Source of the DNA: Petrocella sp024636985
Lineage (GTDB): Bacteria; Bacillota; Clostridia; Lachnospirales; Vallitaleaceae
Reading direction: 5' to 3'
Length of the DNA stretch: 48,096 bases
NCBI GenBank assembly: GCA_024636985.1
Contig: JAGXFY010000056.1
Location: forward strand, 1-48,096
Shown here: piece after piece, positions 26,065 to 34,445 of the stretch
Layout: every line of letters starts with the position of its first letter
Numbering within the stretch: position 1 is the stretch's first letter
Made by a program: the position numbers and the translations under genes
Notes under the pieces: model-generated
Told to the model about the DNA's origin: nothing
Seen by the model: the letters and a program-made list of their open reading frames with translations, nothing else
The model's database searches: none

Positions 26065-26179
26065 GAAAACCTTAGAAAGTCTTAATAGTAATTTAATAAT
26101 AATTTGTTATACTGACTTGGTGAGAACTTATACTTTGGGAAGTAAAACAAACGTTATTAACGTTGGTCGAGGTGGTTGA

Positions 26180-27346
26180 ATGAATATTGGTATTTTTACA
26201 GATTGCTATTATCCCCAGATTAATGGTGTTGTGACTTCGGTCATGATGTTGCAAGAAGAACTTGAAAAAAGAGGACATAATGTAACCATTATTACCGTTA
26301 AGGTACCCCATCATATAGAAGAACAAGAAAATGTTATACGCATCAAGTCCATACCGATTATTAGGATGAATGAGTTTAGATTGGGTATTCCCTTTAATGT
26401 ACCCTTAATCAAAATGATTAAGGCTTTGAAATTGGATTTGGTCCATACCCATACGGAGTTTTCTGTAGGTCTACTGGGTAAATATATGGCGCGGGTGCTT
26501 GGCATACCATTGGTACACACTTACCATACCATGTATGAAGACTATACCCATTATATTTACAATTTGAAGTACGGACAAAGAGTGGTTAAGAAGATGGTCG
26601 CCAAAGGTTCTAAAATATACACGAAGAAGTACAGCTGTATTATTGCACCAACCGACAAAACCTTGGTATCTCTTAGAAGGTATGGGATCAAAAACGATAT
26701 ACATATCTTACCGACAGGCATTGATATCGATAAGTTTGCTAAGCTTGAGGCGGATAATTCAGCAATAGCGGAACTTAAGAAATCCTATAATATTGAAGAA
26801 AATGATTTTGTCTTATTATCCTTAGGACGCATTAGTAAAGAAAAGAACCTTGAATTTTTATTAGAGCAATTGCCCGAACTTATTAATGATTATAAGTACC
26901 TTAAGTTGGTAATTGTTGGAGATGGACCTTATTTAAACCAGTTATTAAAAAAATGTGATGAGCTAAGTATCCACAAACATGTGATATTTGTCGGAAGAGT
27001 CCCTTATGAAGAAATAGGACAGTATTACAAAATGGCAGATGTATTTGTAAGCGCATCTTATACGGAAACTCAAGGCCTAACCATCATTGAAGCCATGGCG
27101 TCGAATCTTGGTGTTGTCGTTTATGACGATACAAATGTACAAGGCATTGTGATGGAAGGTGAATCAGGACGATTATTTACAACTCAAGCAGAGTTGAAAC
27201 ATCAAATTTCTGACGCCATTAACCATCCAAGTAAGACAAAGGCAATGCGTAAAAGGGGTTTAGAGATTGTTCAATCACTCTCAAAAGAAAGCTATGCTGA
27301 AAATGCGGAGAAGATTTATAATTTATTAGTGGAAAAACATATTTAG
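26180..27346 (+). CDS. glycosyltransferase family 4 (glycolipid synthase-like)
   Basis: 388 aa. The N-terminus MNIGIFTDCYYPQINGVV and HTHTEFSVGLLGK identify the GT4 subfamily that includes diacylglycerol glucosyltransferases and PimB-type mannosyltransferases; the C-terminal half has SLGRISKEKNLEFLLEQL, VGDGPY and the EX7E motif ETQGLTIIE. It probably glycosylates a membrane lipid with a nucleotide sugar at the cytoplasmic face. GAGGTGG precedes the ATG. The acceptor is inferred from subfamily resemblance only. Confidence 0.82.
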   Translation: MNIGIFTDCYYPQINGVVTSVMMLQEELEKRGHNVTIITVKVPHHIEEQENVIRIKSIPIIRMNEFRLGIPFNVPLIKMIKALKLDLVHTHTEFSVGLLGKYMARVLGIPLVHTYHTMYEDYTHYIYNLKYGQRVVKKMVAKGSKIYTKKYSCIIAPTDKTLVSLRRYGIKNDIHILPTGIDIDKFAKLEADNSAIAELKKSYNIEENDFVLLSLGRISKEKNLEFLLEQLPELINDYKYLKLVIVGDGPYLNQLLKKCDELSIHKHVIFVGRVPYEEIGQYYKMADVFVSASYTETQGLTIIEAMASNLGVVVYDDTNVQGIVMEGESGRLFTTQAELKHQISDAINHPSKTKAMRKRGLEIVQSLSKESYAENAEKIYNLLVEKHI

Positions 27347-27397
27347 TAACCATATGATAAATGTAGGTAAAAATAATTAAGAAGAAAGGATTAAAAA

Positions 27398-27922
27398 ATG
27401 AAGCTGAAGAATAAAAAAGTATTAGCATTTGTACATACCGATTTTGAAGACCTTGAATTATGGTATCCCATTTATCGACTTAGAGAAGAAGGTGCTGAAG
27501 TAATTTTGGCAGGTGAAAAGAAAGGTGAAACTTATATTGGTAAGTATGGTGTACCTGCCACTTCGGATATGGATTTTAAGGAAGCGGTGGGCATGGAATT
27601 TGATGCATTACTGGTACCTGGCGGATGGGCACCGGATAAATTGCGTCGCTTCGAAGAGGTTTTGACCATAACCAAACGCATGGATCAAGAAAAGAAAGTT
27701 ATTGGAGAGATTTGCCATGCGGGGTGGGTACTCATATCAGCAGATATATTAAAAGGGAAAAAGGTAACAAGTACGCCGGGTATTAAACATGACATGATGA
27801 ATGCGGGTGCAACTTGGCTAGACGAACCAAGTGTTGTGGATGGTCATCTTGTCTCTGCCAGAAGACCACCGGATTTACCGGATTATATGCGTGATTTTAT
27901 AAAAGTATTATCTGAACAATAA
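27398..27922 (+). CDS. DJ-1/PfpI family protein
   Basis: 174 aa, single DJ-1/PfpI domain. The nucleophile elbow is C106 in GEICHAGW, with H107 beside it and E17 in FEDLELWYP, the usual triad neighbourhood; VPGGWAPD forms the glycine turn. This branch (type 1 glutamine amidotransferase-like, YraA/YhbO-like) is linked to stress protection and deglycase or protease claims that remain debated. It is a single gene, ended by a strong terminator. Confidence 0.87.
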   Translation: MKLKNKKVLAFVHTDFEDLELWYPIYRLREEGAEVILAGEKKGETYIGKYGVPATSDMDFKEAVGMEFDALLVPGGWAPDKLRRFEEVLTITKRMDQEKKVIGEICHAGWVLISADILKGKKVTSTPGIKHDMMNAGATWLDEPSVVDGHLVSARRPPDLPDYMRDFIKVLSEQ

Positions 27923-27926
27923 AAAG

Positions 27927-27949
27927 TAGGCCAAGCGGCCTATTTTTTT
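27927..27949 (+). terminator. intrinsic terminator after the DJ-1/PfpI gene
   Basis: TAGGCC (27927-27932), loop AAGC, GGCCTA (27937-27942), seven T residues. Confidence 0.85.
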
Positions 27950-28315
27950 GTAATTATTGGAGGCTGGAATTTGGGATATTCGGGAAAATTGTATCAAAAC
28001 TCATATTTTTGTTCAAAATCCATGGGAATTTGCTCTATTATCGCCATAGATTTACAAATTTACTGAAATATACTAAAAAAAATCCCCTTGATAAACATAA
28101 TATATGGTAATAATAAAGAATATAACTTAACTTTAGTGAAATTTAATTGATAAATAAATAACGAACCTTAAGATATCAATCGTTTATTGTATACAATGTC
28201 AATTAAAAGAATGGTTTTTTTGAAAGCAGCACTAAGACCGGTATAACTTGACTTTTAGGTACTTTTATAGTACATTTAGCAACGGTAAGTTCAAATAACA
28301 CTTGGAGGAAAAAAA
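27950..28315 (+). promoter_or_regulatory. AT-rich intergenic region with glpP promoter
   Basis: No gene is visible in these 366 nt. A plausible promoter for glpP is TTGACT (28248-28253), 17-nt spacer, TACATT (28271-28276). GGAGG lies just before the glpP ATG. I see no terminator-type leader in front of glpP itself. Confidence 0.45.
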
Positions 28316-28885
28316 ATGTCTAAATCACAAATGAATGATATTTTAATCGACAATCCGATTATCGCAGCGGTCAGTTCAAGAGAACATATGGAGAAAGCTA
28401 TCAAATCGCCATGTAATGTAATTTTTATGCTTTATGGTGATATTATGACATTGAAAGATGATGTGAATTACGCTAAAGCAAACGATAAAAAAGTTTTCAT
28501 TCACATCGACCTCATTCATGGTTTTTCTCATGACAACTATGCCCTTCGTTATATTCAATCTGAGATTGATCCGACAGGTATTGTAACCACCAAATCCAGC
28601 CTTACAAAAAAAGCAAAAGAGATGGACATGTTGGTCATACAACGTTTATTTATGCTGGATTCAAAGTCTATTAATGCAGGCATTGCAACAATCAAAGGCA
28701 TGAAACCGGATGCAGTAGAAATTATGCCTGGTATTATTCCGAAGATCACTACTGTCATGAGTAAAGAATTGTCCGTGCCTATTATTGTCGGCGGTTTAAT
28801 TGAATATAAGCAGGAAGTTCTTGAAGCACTTAAGGCTGGTGCTACCTCTATTTCAACCAGTAGTGAAAAAATATGGTATAGCTAG
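28316..28885 (+). CDS. glpP: glycerol-3-phosphate responsive antiterminator GlpP
   Basis: 189 aa, the usual length. It begins NPIIAAVSSREHMEKAI and has IFMLYGDIMTLKDDV, KKVFIHIDLIHG, DAVEIMPGIIPKI and the phosphate-cradle region IIVGGLI/ALKAGATSISTSS of this TIM-barrel family. GlpP binds glycerol 3-phosphate and allows transcription past terminators in the leaders of glycerol genes. It is encoded just upstream of the glycerol transporter, glpK and dehydrogenase genes, whose intergenic regions contain candidate target terminators. Confidence 0.93.
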   Translation: MSKSQMNDILIDNPIIAAVSSREHMEKAIKSPCNVIFMLYGDIMTLKDDVNYAKANDKKVFIHIDLIHGFSHDNYALRYIQSEIDPTGIVTTKSSLTKKAKEMDMLVIQRLFMLDSKSINAGIATIKGMKPDAVEIMPGIIPKITTVMSKELSVPIIVGGLIEYKQEVLEALKAGATSISTSSEKIWYS

Positions 28886-28983
28886 GGAAAAAGCCCAAAA
28901 TAACAGCAATATTAAGTTAATTATTTAACGAAGGTGTCGATAGTCATTCTCTTTTCGTCAATGTGCAATAAGAAAAAATGAAC

Positions 28984-29013
28984 TTGACAAATGGTTTGTT
29001 AATAATGTATAGT
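28984..29013 (+). promoter_or_regulatory. promoter of the glycerol transporter-glpK operon
   Basis: TTGACA (28984-28989), 18-nt spacer, TATAGT (29008-29013). It gives an untranslated leader of nearly 200 nt before the ATG at 29218. Confidence 0.6.
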
Positions 29014-29079
29014 TGTCATATAAGTTAATAACGATTAGGTCGAGAGTTTGAGAGCCGTGTAGATCAAGAATTTGGAAAT

Positions 29080-29161
29080 TAGTATTGATTTTCACATTCT
29101 TAATGTATCAACTATGCTTTCTTTTTTTGTGCATCATTACCGGTCAAGTTAAAATGATGCA
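29080..29161 (+). promoter_or_regulatory. GlpP-type leader: terminator plus second hairpin
   Basis: A bulged stem (TAG/CTA, TTGAT 29085-29089 with ATCAA 29107-29111, inner ACATT/AATGT) is followed by a T tract (29118-29128) and can act as an intrinsic terminator. Directly after it TGCATCATT (29130-29138) and AATGATGCA (29153-29161) form a perfect 9-bp hairpin. The encoded GlpP upstream makes an antitermination leader likely; the exact GlpP site is not identified. Confidence 0.55.
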
Positions 29162-29217
29162 TGATAACGAAAAGCCTAATCAACACAAAACTTAATTTTA
29201 TCTTGGGAGGTAAAAAC

Positions 29218-29571
29218 ATGAAACATTTAGGAACAATTTTAGGAGCAGCAATTGCCGGTATGTTTGTAATGAGCGTTTGGGGCGCTTTTGCAGGTGCATA
29301 CGGAATTGGTGGCGGTTGGTTTGCTGGATTTGCTATCATTTCAACAATGTGGTTTATGAATCACTTCGTTGGTGTTCATAACAACGATGGCGCTTGGGTA
29401 GACATGGCAGTAGGTATTGGTGTTGCGGGTACAGCTCGTGGCGCATTCGAAGCAGGAACATTCCAAGTGGTTGTTGATTCTTTACCAACAATGATCATCG
29501 TTATTCTAGGTGGTATCACTGGAGCAACAGTTGGCGGTTTACTTCAAAATTCAGCACTCAAGAAAGATTAG
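29218..29571 (+). CDS. small membrane subunit 1 of a putative glycerol transporter (Lin0368-like)
   Basis: 117 aa with three to four hydrophobic segments. The core GGGWFAGFAIISTMWFMNHFVG...GAWVDMA is shared with the next protein (GGWLAAGFIVGTTWSLNHGVG...GAAWIDMA), so the two are tandem paralogs. I associate this pair with the Lin0368-type putative glycerol transporter subunits found next to glpK in some Bacillota. It sits in the GlpP regulon where glpF would be expected. ATG 29218 follows GGGAGG at 29206-29211 by six nucleotides; the upstream in-frame ATG at 29161 lies in the leader hairpin. Confidence 0.75.
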   Translation: MKHLGTILGAAIAGMFVMSVWGAFAGAYGIGGGWFAGFAIISTMWFMNHFVGVHNNDGAWVDMAVGIGVAGTARGAFEAGTFQVVVDSLPTMIIVILGGITGATVGGLLQNSALKKD

Positions 29572-29583
29572 GAGGGAAGACAA

Positions 29584-29922
29584 ATGACTCTACAATTAGG
29601 ATTAGCTACATTTTCAGGAGGATTTATATTTGCCTTTTTAATCAGACTTCTTTGGGGCGAATTAGTAACGAACTTTGGACCAGCAGGTGGTTGGTTGGCA
29701 GCCGGCTTTATCGTAGGTACAACATGGTCATTAAATCATGGCGTTGGATTAATCTATCAAACAGGCGCAGCATGGATCGATATGGCTTATGCAGCAGGCT
29801 TTGGTTTGTTTGCAGCGAACATCATCGTAGATAAAGCTGATGTTGGCAAAGGTTTTGTAAACATAGTATTTGCAATCGTTGGCGGTATTTTAGGTGGTCT
29901 TTTACTTTCCTTTATGGGATAA
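29584..29922 (+). CDS. small membrane subunit 2 of a putative glycerol transporter
   Basis: 112 aa, paralogous to the preceding gene and 12 nt behind it, with AGGAGGG before its ATG. It has about three to four membrane segments and a glycine-rich end (AIVGGILGGLLLSFMG). The conserved Asn-His and Trp-x-Asp-Met-Ala in both subunits are candidates for a shared pore or substrate site in a heteromeric transporter. It shows no NPA boxes, so it is not an aquaglyceroporin. The role in glycerol uptake is inferred from position and family memory. Confidence 0.75.
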   Translation: MTLQLGLATFSGGFIFAFLIRLLWGELVTNFGPAGGWLAAGFIVGTTWSLNHGVGLIYQTGAAWIDMAYAAGFGLFAANIIVDKADVGKGFVNIVFAIVGGILGGLLLSFMG

Positions 29923-30036
29923 GCACCAAACAGATTATAGCCAATTAACAATATAAGAACTTTATTAAGATTAAAGAAATAAATTACGGGTAACTGTATA
30001 GAAGGTATAACAATATAATATGGAGGTATTTAGAAT

Positions 30037-31521
30037 ATGGCAAAAAAATATGTAATGGCGTTAGACCAAGGAACTACTAGCTGTAGAGCTATTCTTTTCA
30101 CTCATGACGGACAAATCGCTTCAGTAGCTCAAAAAGAGTTCACTCAAATCTATCCTAATCCGAGTTGGGTAGAGCATGATGCAATTGAGATATGGGAATC
30201 ACAAAGAAGTGTTATGATGGAAGCAATGAAGAAAGTAAATGCTACAGCTGAAGAAGTAGCTACAATTGGTATCACGAACCAAAGAGAAACAACTGTTGTT
30301 TGGGATAAAACTACTGGAGTACCAGTTTATAACGCAATTGTATGGCAATCTCGTCAAACAGTTGGTATCTGTGAAGAATTAAAAGCTCAAGGTTTAACTG
30401 AGTATGTTCATTTAAACACTGGTCTTGTAATTGACGCTTACTTCTCAGGCACAAAAGTGAAATGGATCCTTGACAACGTTGAAGGCGCAAGAGAAAGTGC
30501 TAACGAAGGTAAATTATTGTTCGGTACTATGGACACATGGTTAATCTGGAACTTGACAAAAGGTCAAGCACACGTTACTGAGTACTCAAACGCATCAAGA
30601 ACATTAATGTACAACATTCGTGACCTTAAGTGGGACGAAAAATTATTGACTGCATTGACAGTTCCAACTTCTATGCTTCCAACAGTTAAACAATCTAGTG
30701 AAGTTTATGGATATACAGCATTACTTGGTGGAAATACACCAATATCCGGAGCAGCTGGCGACCAACAAGCAGCATTATTTGGACAAGCTTGCTTCGAAAA
30801 AGGTATGGCTAAAAACACTTACGGAACTGGTTGCTTCATGCTTATGAACACTGGCGAAGAAATGATTCCATCCACTAAAGGTCTTTTAACAACAATCGCA
30901 TGGGGCGTTGACGGCAAAGTTGAATATGCTCTTGAAGGTTCAATTTTCATAGCTGGTGCAGCAATCCAGTGGTTAAGAGATGAAGTTAATATACTCGACA
31001 ATGCAAAAGACAGTGAGTACTTTGCAACTCAAGTTAGCAGTACAGACGGCGTTTACGTTGTTCCTGCATTTGCTGGTTTAGGCGCACCTTATTGGGATAT
31101 GTATGCACGTGGTGCAATCCTTGGATTAACTCGTGGTACTGGTAAAAACCATATCGTTCGTGCAACATTAGAATCATTAGCATATCAAACAAGAGACGTA
31201 CTTGACGCGATGCAAGAAGATTCAGGTATCACTTTGGCTGCACTTAAAGTAGACGGTGGCGCTTGCGCTAACAACTTCTTAATGCAATTCCAAGCAGATA
31301 TCGTTAAAGCTCCAGTTGAGCGTCCAGAAGTTATCGAAACAACAGCTCTTGGTGCTGCTTACCTTGCAGGACTTGCAGTTGGATTCTGGGAAAGCAAGCA
31401 ATCCGTTATTGATTCTTGGAACCTAGATCGTCGTTTTGAGCCTTCAATTGATAATGCAGATGAGCTTTATGCTGGATGGCAAAAAGCTGTTAGTCGTGCA
31501 CAATCTTGGATTGAGAAATAA
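30037..31521 (+). CDS. glpK: glycerol kinase
   Basis: 494 aa, normal length. It phosphorylates glycerol to glycerol 3-phosphate with ATP. FGGY motifs are clear: ALDQGTTSCRAILF at the N-terminus, GITNQRETTVVWDK, AGDQQAALFGQACF, TYGTGCFMLMNTG and DGGACANNFLMQFQAD. In bacilli an activating His (in YHFFG) lies between SSEVY and AGDQQ and is phosphorylated by HPr; here that segment reads SSEVYGYTALLGGN with no His. GGAGG precedes the ATG. It follows the two transporter genes by 114 nt and is ended by a strong terminator. Its codons look optimised for high expression. Confidence 0.96.
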   Translation: MAKKYVMALDQGTTSCRAILFTHDGQIASVAQKEFTQIYPNPSWVEHDAIEIWESQRSVMMEAMKKVNATAEEVATIGITNQRETTVVWDKTTGVPVYNAIVWQSRQTVGICEELKAQGLTEYVHLNTGLVIDAYFSGTKVKWILDNVEGARESANEGKLLFGTMDTWLIWNLTKGQAHVTEYSNASRTLMYNIRDLKWDEKLLTALTVPTSMLPTVKQSSEVYGYTALLGGNTPISGAAGDQQAALFGQACFEKGMAKNTYGTGCFMLMNTGEEMIPSTKGLLTTIAWGVDGKVEYALEGSIFIAGAAIQWLRDEVNILDNAKDSEYFATQVSSTDGVYVVPAFAGLGAPYWDMYARGAILGLTRGTGKNHIVRATLESLAYQTRDVLDAMQEDSGITLAALKVDGGACANNFLMQFQADIVKAPVERPEVIETTALGAAYLAGLAVGFWESKQSVIDSWNLDRRFEPSIDNADELYAGWQKAVSRAQSWIEK

Positions 31522-31576
31522 AAAGCACAACAGTATAGAGAGATAATTAAAAAGTAGTAAATGGCATCATATTGAG

Positions 31577-31622
31577 AGGCCGTACATCTTTTCAGACTTA
31601 CTGGATATGTGCGGCCTTTTTT
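31577..31622 (+). terminator. terminator/attenuator between glpK and glpA-like gene
   Basis: AGGCCGTACAT (31577-31587) pairs with ATGTGCGGCCT (31607-31617) with one G-U pair; a T tract runs to 31622. It ends the glpK transcript and may be conditionally read through by GlpP to reach the dehydrogenase genes, as no clear promoter follows it. Confidence 0.75.
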
Positions 31623-31625
31623 ATC

Positions 31626-31675
31626 AATTATTTGATGTGATAAACTGAAGGCTAGGTTTTTCAGATCAAATAATT
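31626..31675 (+). repeat. 11-bp inverted repeat upstream of the glpA-like gene
   Basis: AATTATTTGAT (31626-31636) and ATCAAATAATT (31665-31675) are perfect complements; an inner CTGAA/TTCAG stem (31645-31649, 31660-31664) stacks on the right arm. It could be an operator or a second RNA stem, placed as in the transporter leader: after a terminator and before the ribosome binding site. Confidence 0.6.
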
Positions 31676-31722
31676 ACAATAGATGGATAACATATTGAAA
31701 ACACTTTTAAGGAGGCAATAAA

Positions 31723-33165
31723 ATGTATGATGTAGTAATAATTGGTGCCGGCGTAGCGGGCACGTCTATTGCAAGAGAGTTGTCAAGGTATAAGCTGAAA
31801 ATAGCTGTTATTGACAGAGAAAACGATGTTGCAAATGAAACAACTATGGCAAACAGTGCCATTATTCATGCTGGGTATGACGCTGAACCCTACAAGAATA
31901 AAGGAAAGTTTAATGCAAAAGGTAACGCAATGTATACACAACTCGCTGAGGATTTAGATATTCCCTTTAAAAGAGTTGGATCACTCGTACTTGCATTTTC
32001 AGAAGCGGACCTGGCAACGATTGAGCTTCTCTATGAAAGAGGTATTGAAAATGGCGTTCCGGATCAAAAATTATTAACTAAAGAAGAAGTACTTGAGATG
32101 GAGCCAAATATAAATGATACTATTTTTGGCGCATTGTATGCACCAACAGCCGGTATTGTTTCATCATGGGAAGTAGCGATAGCCTGTATGGAAAATGCTA
32201 TGGATAATGGTGCTGAGTTATTTCTTAATACGACAGTTGAAGACATTACAAAAGACGGAGATGTGTTTACTGTAAAAACGGATCAGCAAGATTTCCAAGC
32301 CAAATATGTCGTTAATGCAGCAGGTGTATTCTCGGATAAAGTCAATAATATGATAGCAGCACCAACTTTTGAGATACAAGCAAGAAAAGGTCAATATTTC
32401 ATCATGGATAAGGATATTGGCAACCTGGTTAATACAGTGCTTTTCCAATGTCCTTCAGATGTCGGTAAAGGTATTTTGGTTGCACCAACGGTTCACGGAA
32501 ACCTACTTATTGGACCGGACTCAGTATTTGTAGATGATAGAGAAGATGTTAGCACAACAGCGCCTGAACTTGCTATGATTCGTGAGGCTGCTGCCCTAAC
32601 AACAAGTAAAATAGATAATAGGAAAGTCATTCGTTCTTTTTCAGGACTTAGAGCCACTTCAACGACCCATGACTTTGTACTAGGTGAAACACCAGACGTA
32701 CAAGGCTTCTTCAATGTAGGAGGCTTTGAGTCTCCAGGCCTATCTGCGGCACCTGCTGTAGCGGTATTTATTGCAGATCAGATTAAAGAAAGAAACGGTG
32801 GCTTTGAAGCTAACCCATCCTTTAATCCGGTGCGTCGTCCGTTTATTCGTTTTGACGAGTTGGATGCTGAAGAAAAAGCAGCTTTAGTTAAAGAGAATCC
32901 TCTTTATGGTCGTGTTATATGTAGATGTGAAACGGTTACAGAAGGCGAAATCATGGATTCTATACATCGTAATGTAGGGGCAACTACTGTGAAATCTGTT
33001 AAGAAACGTACAAGAGCAGGTATGGGACGTTGTCAAGGTGGTTTTTGTGAGCCACGTGTTATTGAGATTCTATCTAGAGAACTTGGTAAATCAATGAACC
33101 AAGTTAGCTACGACTCACCTAAGGCATACATATTAACCGGCAGAACTAAAAACGTAGAAGAATAA
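31723..33165 (+). CDS. glpA: glycerol-3-phosphate dehydrogenase-like FAD oxidoreductase with BFD iron-sulfur domain
   Basis: 480 aa. An N-terminal DAO-type FAD domain (VIIGAGVAGTSIARELS, TTMANSAIIHAGYD, FSGLRATSTTHDFVLGE, FFNVGGFESPGLSAAPA) is followed by a BFD-like [2Fe-2S] domain with Cys ligands in VICRCETVTEGE and GMGRCQGGFCEPR. This domain order is that of GlpA of anaerobic glycerol-3-phosphate dehydrogenase. It would oxidise glycerol 3-phosphate to dihydroxyacetone phosphate. It lies between glpK and two genes that complete the complex. AAGGAGG precedes the ATG. Another 2-hydroxyacid-type substrate is possible, but context favours glycerol 3-phosphate. Confidence 0.85.
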   Translation: MYDVVIIGAGVAGTSIARELSRYKLKIAVIDRENDVANETTMANSAIIHAGYDAEPYKNKGKFNAKGNAMYTQLAEDLDIPFKRVGSLVLAFSEADLATIELLYERGIENGVPDQKLLTKEEVLEMEPNINDTIFGALYAPTAGIVSSWEVAIACMENAMDNGAELFLNTTVEDITKDGDVFTVKTDQQDFQAKYVVNAAGVFSDKVNNMIAAPTFEIQARKGQYFIMDKDIGNLVNTVLFQCPSDVGKGILVAPTVHGNLLIGPDSVFVDDREDVSTTAPELAMIREAAALTTSKIDNRKVIRSFSGLRATSTTHDFVLGETPDVQGFFNVGGFESPGLSAAPAVAVFIADQIKERNGGFEANPSFNPVRRPFIRFDELDAEEKAALVKENPLYGRVICRCETVTEGEIMDSIHRNVGATTVKSVKKRTRAGMGRCQGGFCEPRVIEILSRELGKSMNQVSYDSPKAYILTGRTKNVEE

Positions 33166-33181
33166 AAGAGAGGACGAAACT

Positions 33182-34444
33182 ATGCAAAATTATGATTTGA
33201 TTGTTGTCGGTGGTGGACCAGCAGGTTTAGCTGCCGCTATAGAGGCAAAGAAAAACGGTGTTGATAGTATTTTGATTATAGAAAGAGACCGTGAAGTTGG
33301 TGGTATTCTACAGCAATGTATCCACAACGGTTTTGGGCTTCATATATTTAAGGAGCAATTAACAGGACCTGAATATGCAGAGCGTTTTATTGAAGAAGCC
33401 AAATCATTGAACATAAACTATGTTGTAGATACAATGGTGCTTGATGTAACACCTGAAAAAATTGTGCATGTGATTAATCCAAAGACAGGTTATCAAACCT
33501 TCCAAGCGAAAGCTGTTATTATGGCTATGGGATGTAGAGAACGTACGAGAGGTGCGATCAACATCCCTGGCTATAGACCTTCCGGTGTTTATTCAGCAGG
33601 AACAGCGCAAAGATACACCAACATGGAAGGCTTTATGCCAGGTAAAAGAGTTTTCATCCTAGGTTCAGGTGACATCGGACTTATAATGGCAAGACGTATG
33701 GTTCTTGAAGGTGCTGAAGTGCTTGGTGTTGCAGAATTGATGCCATTCTCAGGTGGGTTGAAGCGTAATATTGTTCAGTGTTTAGATGATTATAATATTC
33801 CATTGTTGCTGAGCCATACTATCGTTAAGATCGAAGGTAAAGATCGCCTTGAAAAGGTCATTGTTGCAAAAGTGGATGAGAATTTCAGACCGATTCCTGG
33901 TACTGAAAAAGAATATGAAGTGGATACATTATTACTTTCCGTTGGATTGATTCCTGAAAATGAGCTTTCTAAGAAAGCGGGCATTGAGCTTAATCCGGTT
34001 ACATCCGGTCCATTTGTTAATGAGTCTATGGAAACCAGTGTTGAAGGTATTTTTGCTTGTGGAAACGTTGTTCACGTACACGACCTTGTTGACTTTGTTA
34101 CTCAAGAAAGTCGTCGTGCCGGTCTTAATGCTGCAAAATACATTAAGGATGAAATAGCAACAGAAGGTAAGGTTGTTGAAGCCAATACGGGCTTTGGTAT
34201 CACCTATGTTGTACCAAGTAAGATATTGGTGGATAATGTTGAAGATGAATTGGTGATGTTTATGCGTGTGAATAATGTATACTCCAATATGCGTTTAGAA
34301 GTTAAATCAGGAGATACAGTGATTAAGTCAATCAAACGACGCCATTTGGCGCCGGGTGAAATGGAACAAGTTAAACTAAAACCTTCCGATTTGGCTAAAG
34401 CTGAAGGCGAACTGGTATTTTCTATTGTAGGGGAGGATGCATAA
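33182..34444 (+). CDS. FAD/NAD(P)-dependent oxidoreductase, GlpB-like subunit
   Basis: 420 aa. A pyridine nucleotide-disulfide reductase-like fold: FAD motif VVGGGPAGLAAAIEAKKNG at the N-terminus, central NAD motif RVFILGSGDIGLIMARRMV and a C-terminal GIFACGNVVHVHDLVDFV segment. No redox-active CxxC is evident in the first domain, but CIHNGFG follows GGILQQ. It begins 16 nt after the GlpA-like gene and its end overlaps the region of the DUF1667 start, so the three probably form one complex passing electrons from glycerol 3-phosphate to NAD or another carrier. Not homologous in detail to E. coli GlpB as far as I can tell. Confidence 0.8.
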   Translation: MQNYDLIVVGGGPAGLAAAIEAKKNGVDSILIIERDREVGGILQQCIHNGFGLHIFKEQLTGPEYAERFIEEAKSLNINYVVDTMVLDVTPEKIVHVINPKTGYQTFQAKAVIMAMGCRERTRGAINIPGYRPSGVYSAGTAQRYTNMEGFMPGKRVFILGSGDIGLIMARRMVLEGAEVLGVAELMPFSGGLKRNIVQCLDDYNIPLLLSHTIVKIEGKDRLEKVIVAKVDENFRPIPGTEKEYEVDTLLLSVGLIPENELSKKAGIELNPVTSGPFVNESMETSVEGIFACGNVVHVHDLVDFVTQESRRAGLNAAKYIKDEIATEGKVVEANTGFGITYVVPSKILVDNVEDELVMFMRVNNVYSNMRLEVKSGDTVIKSIKRRHLAPGEMEQVKLKPSDLAKAEGELVFSIVGEDA

Positions 34445-34445
34445 G

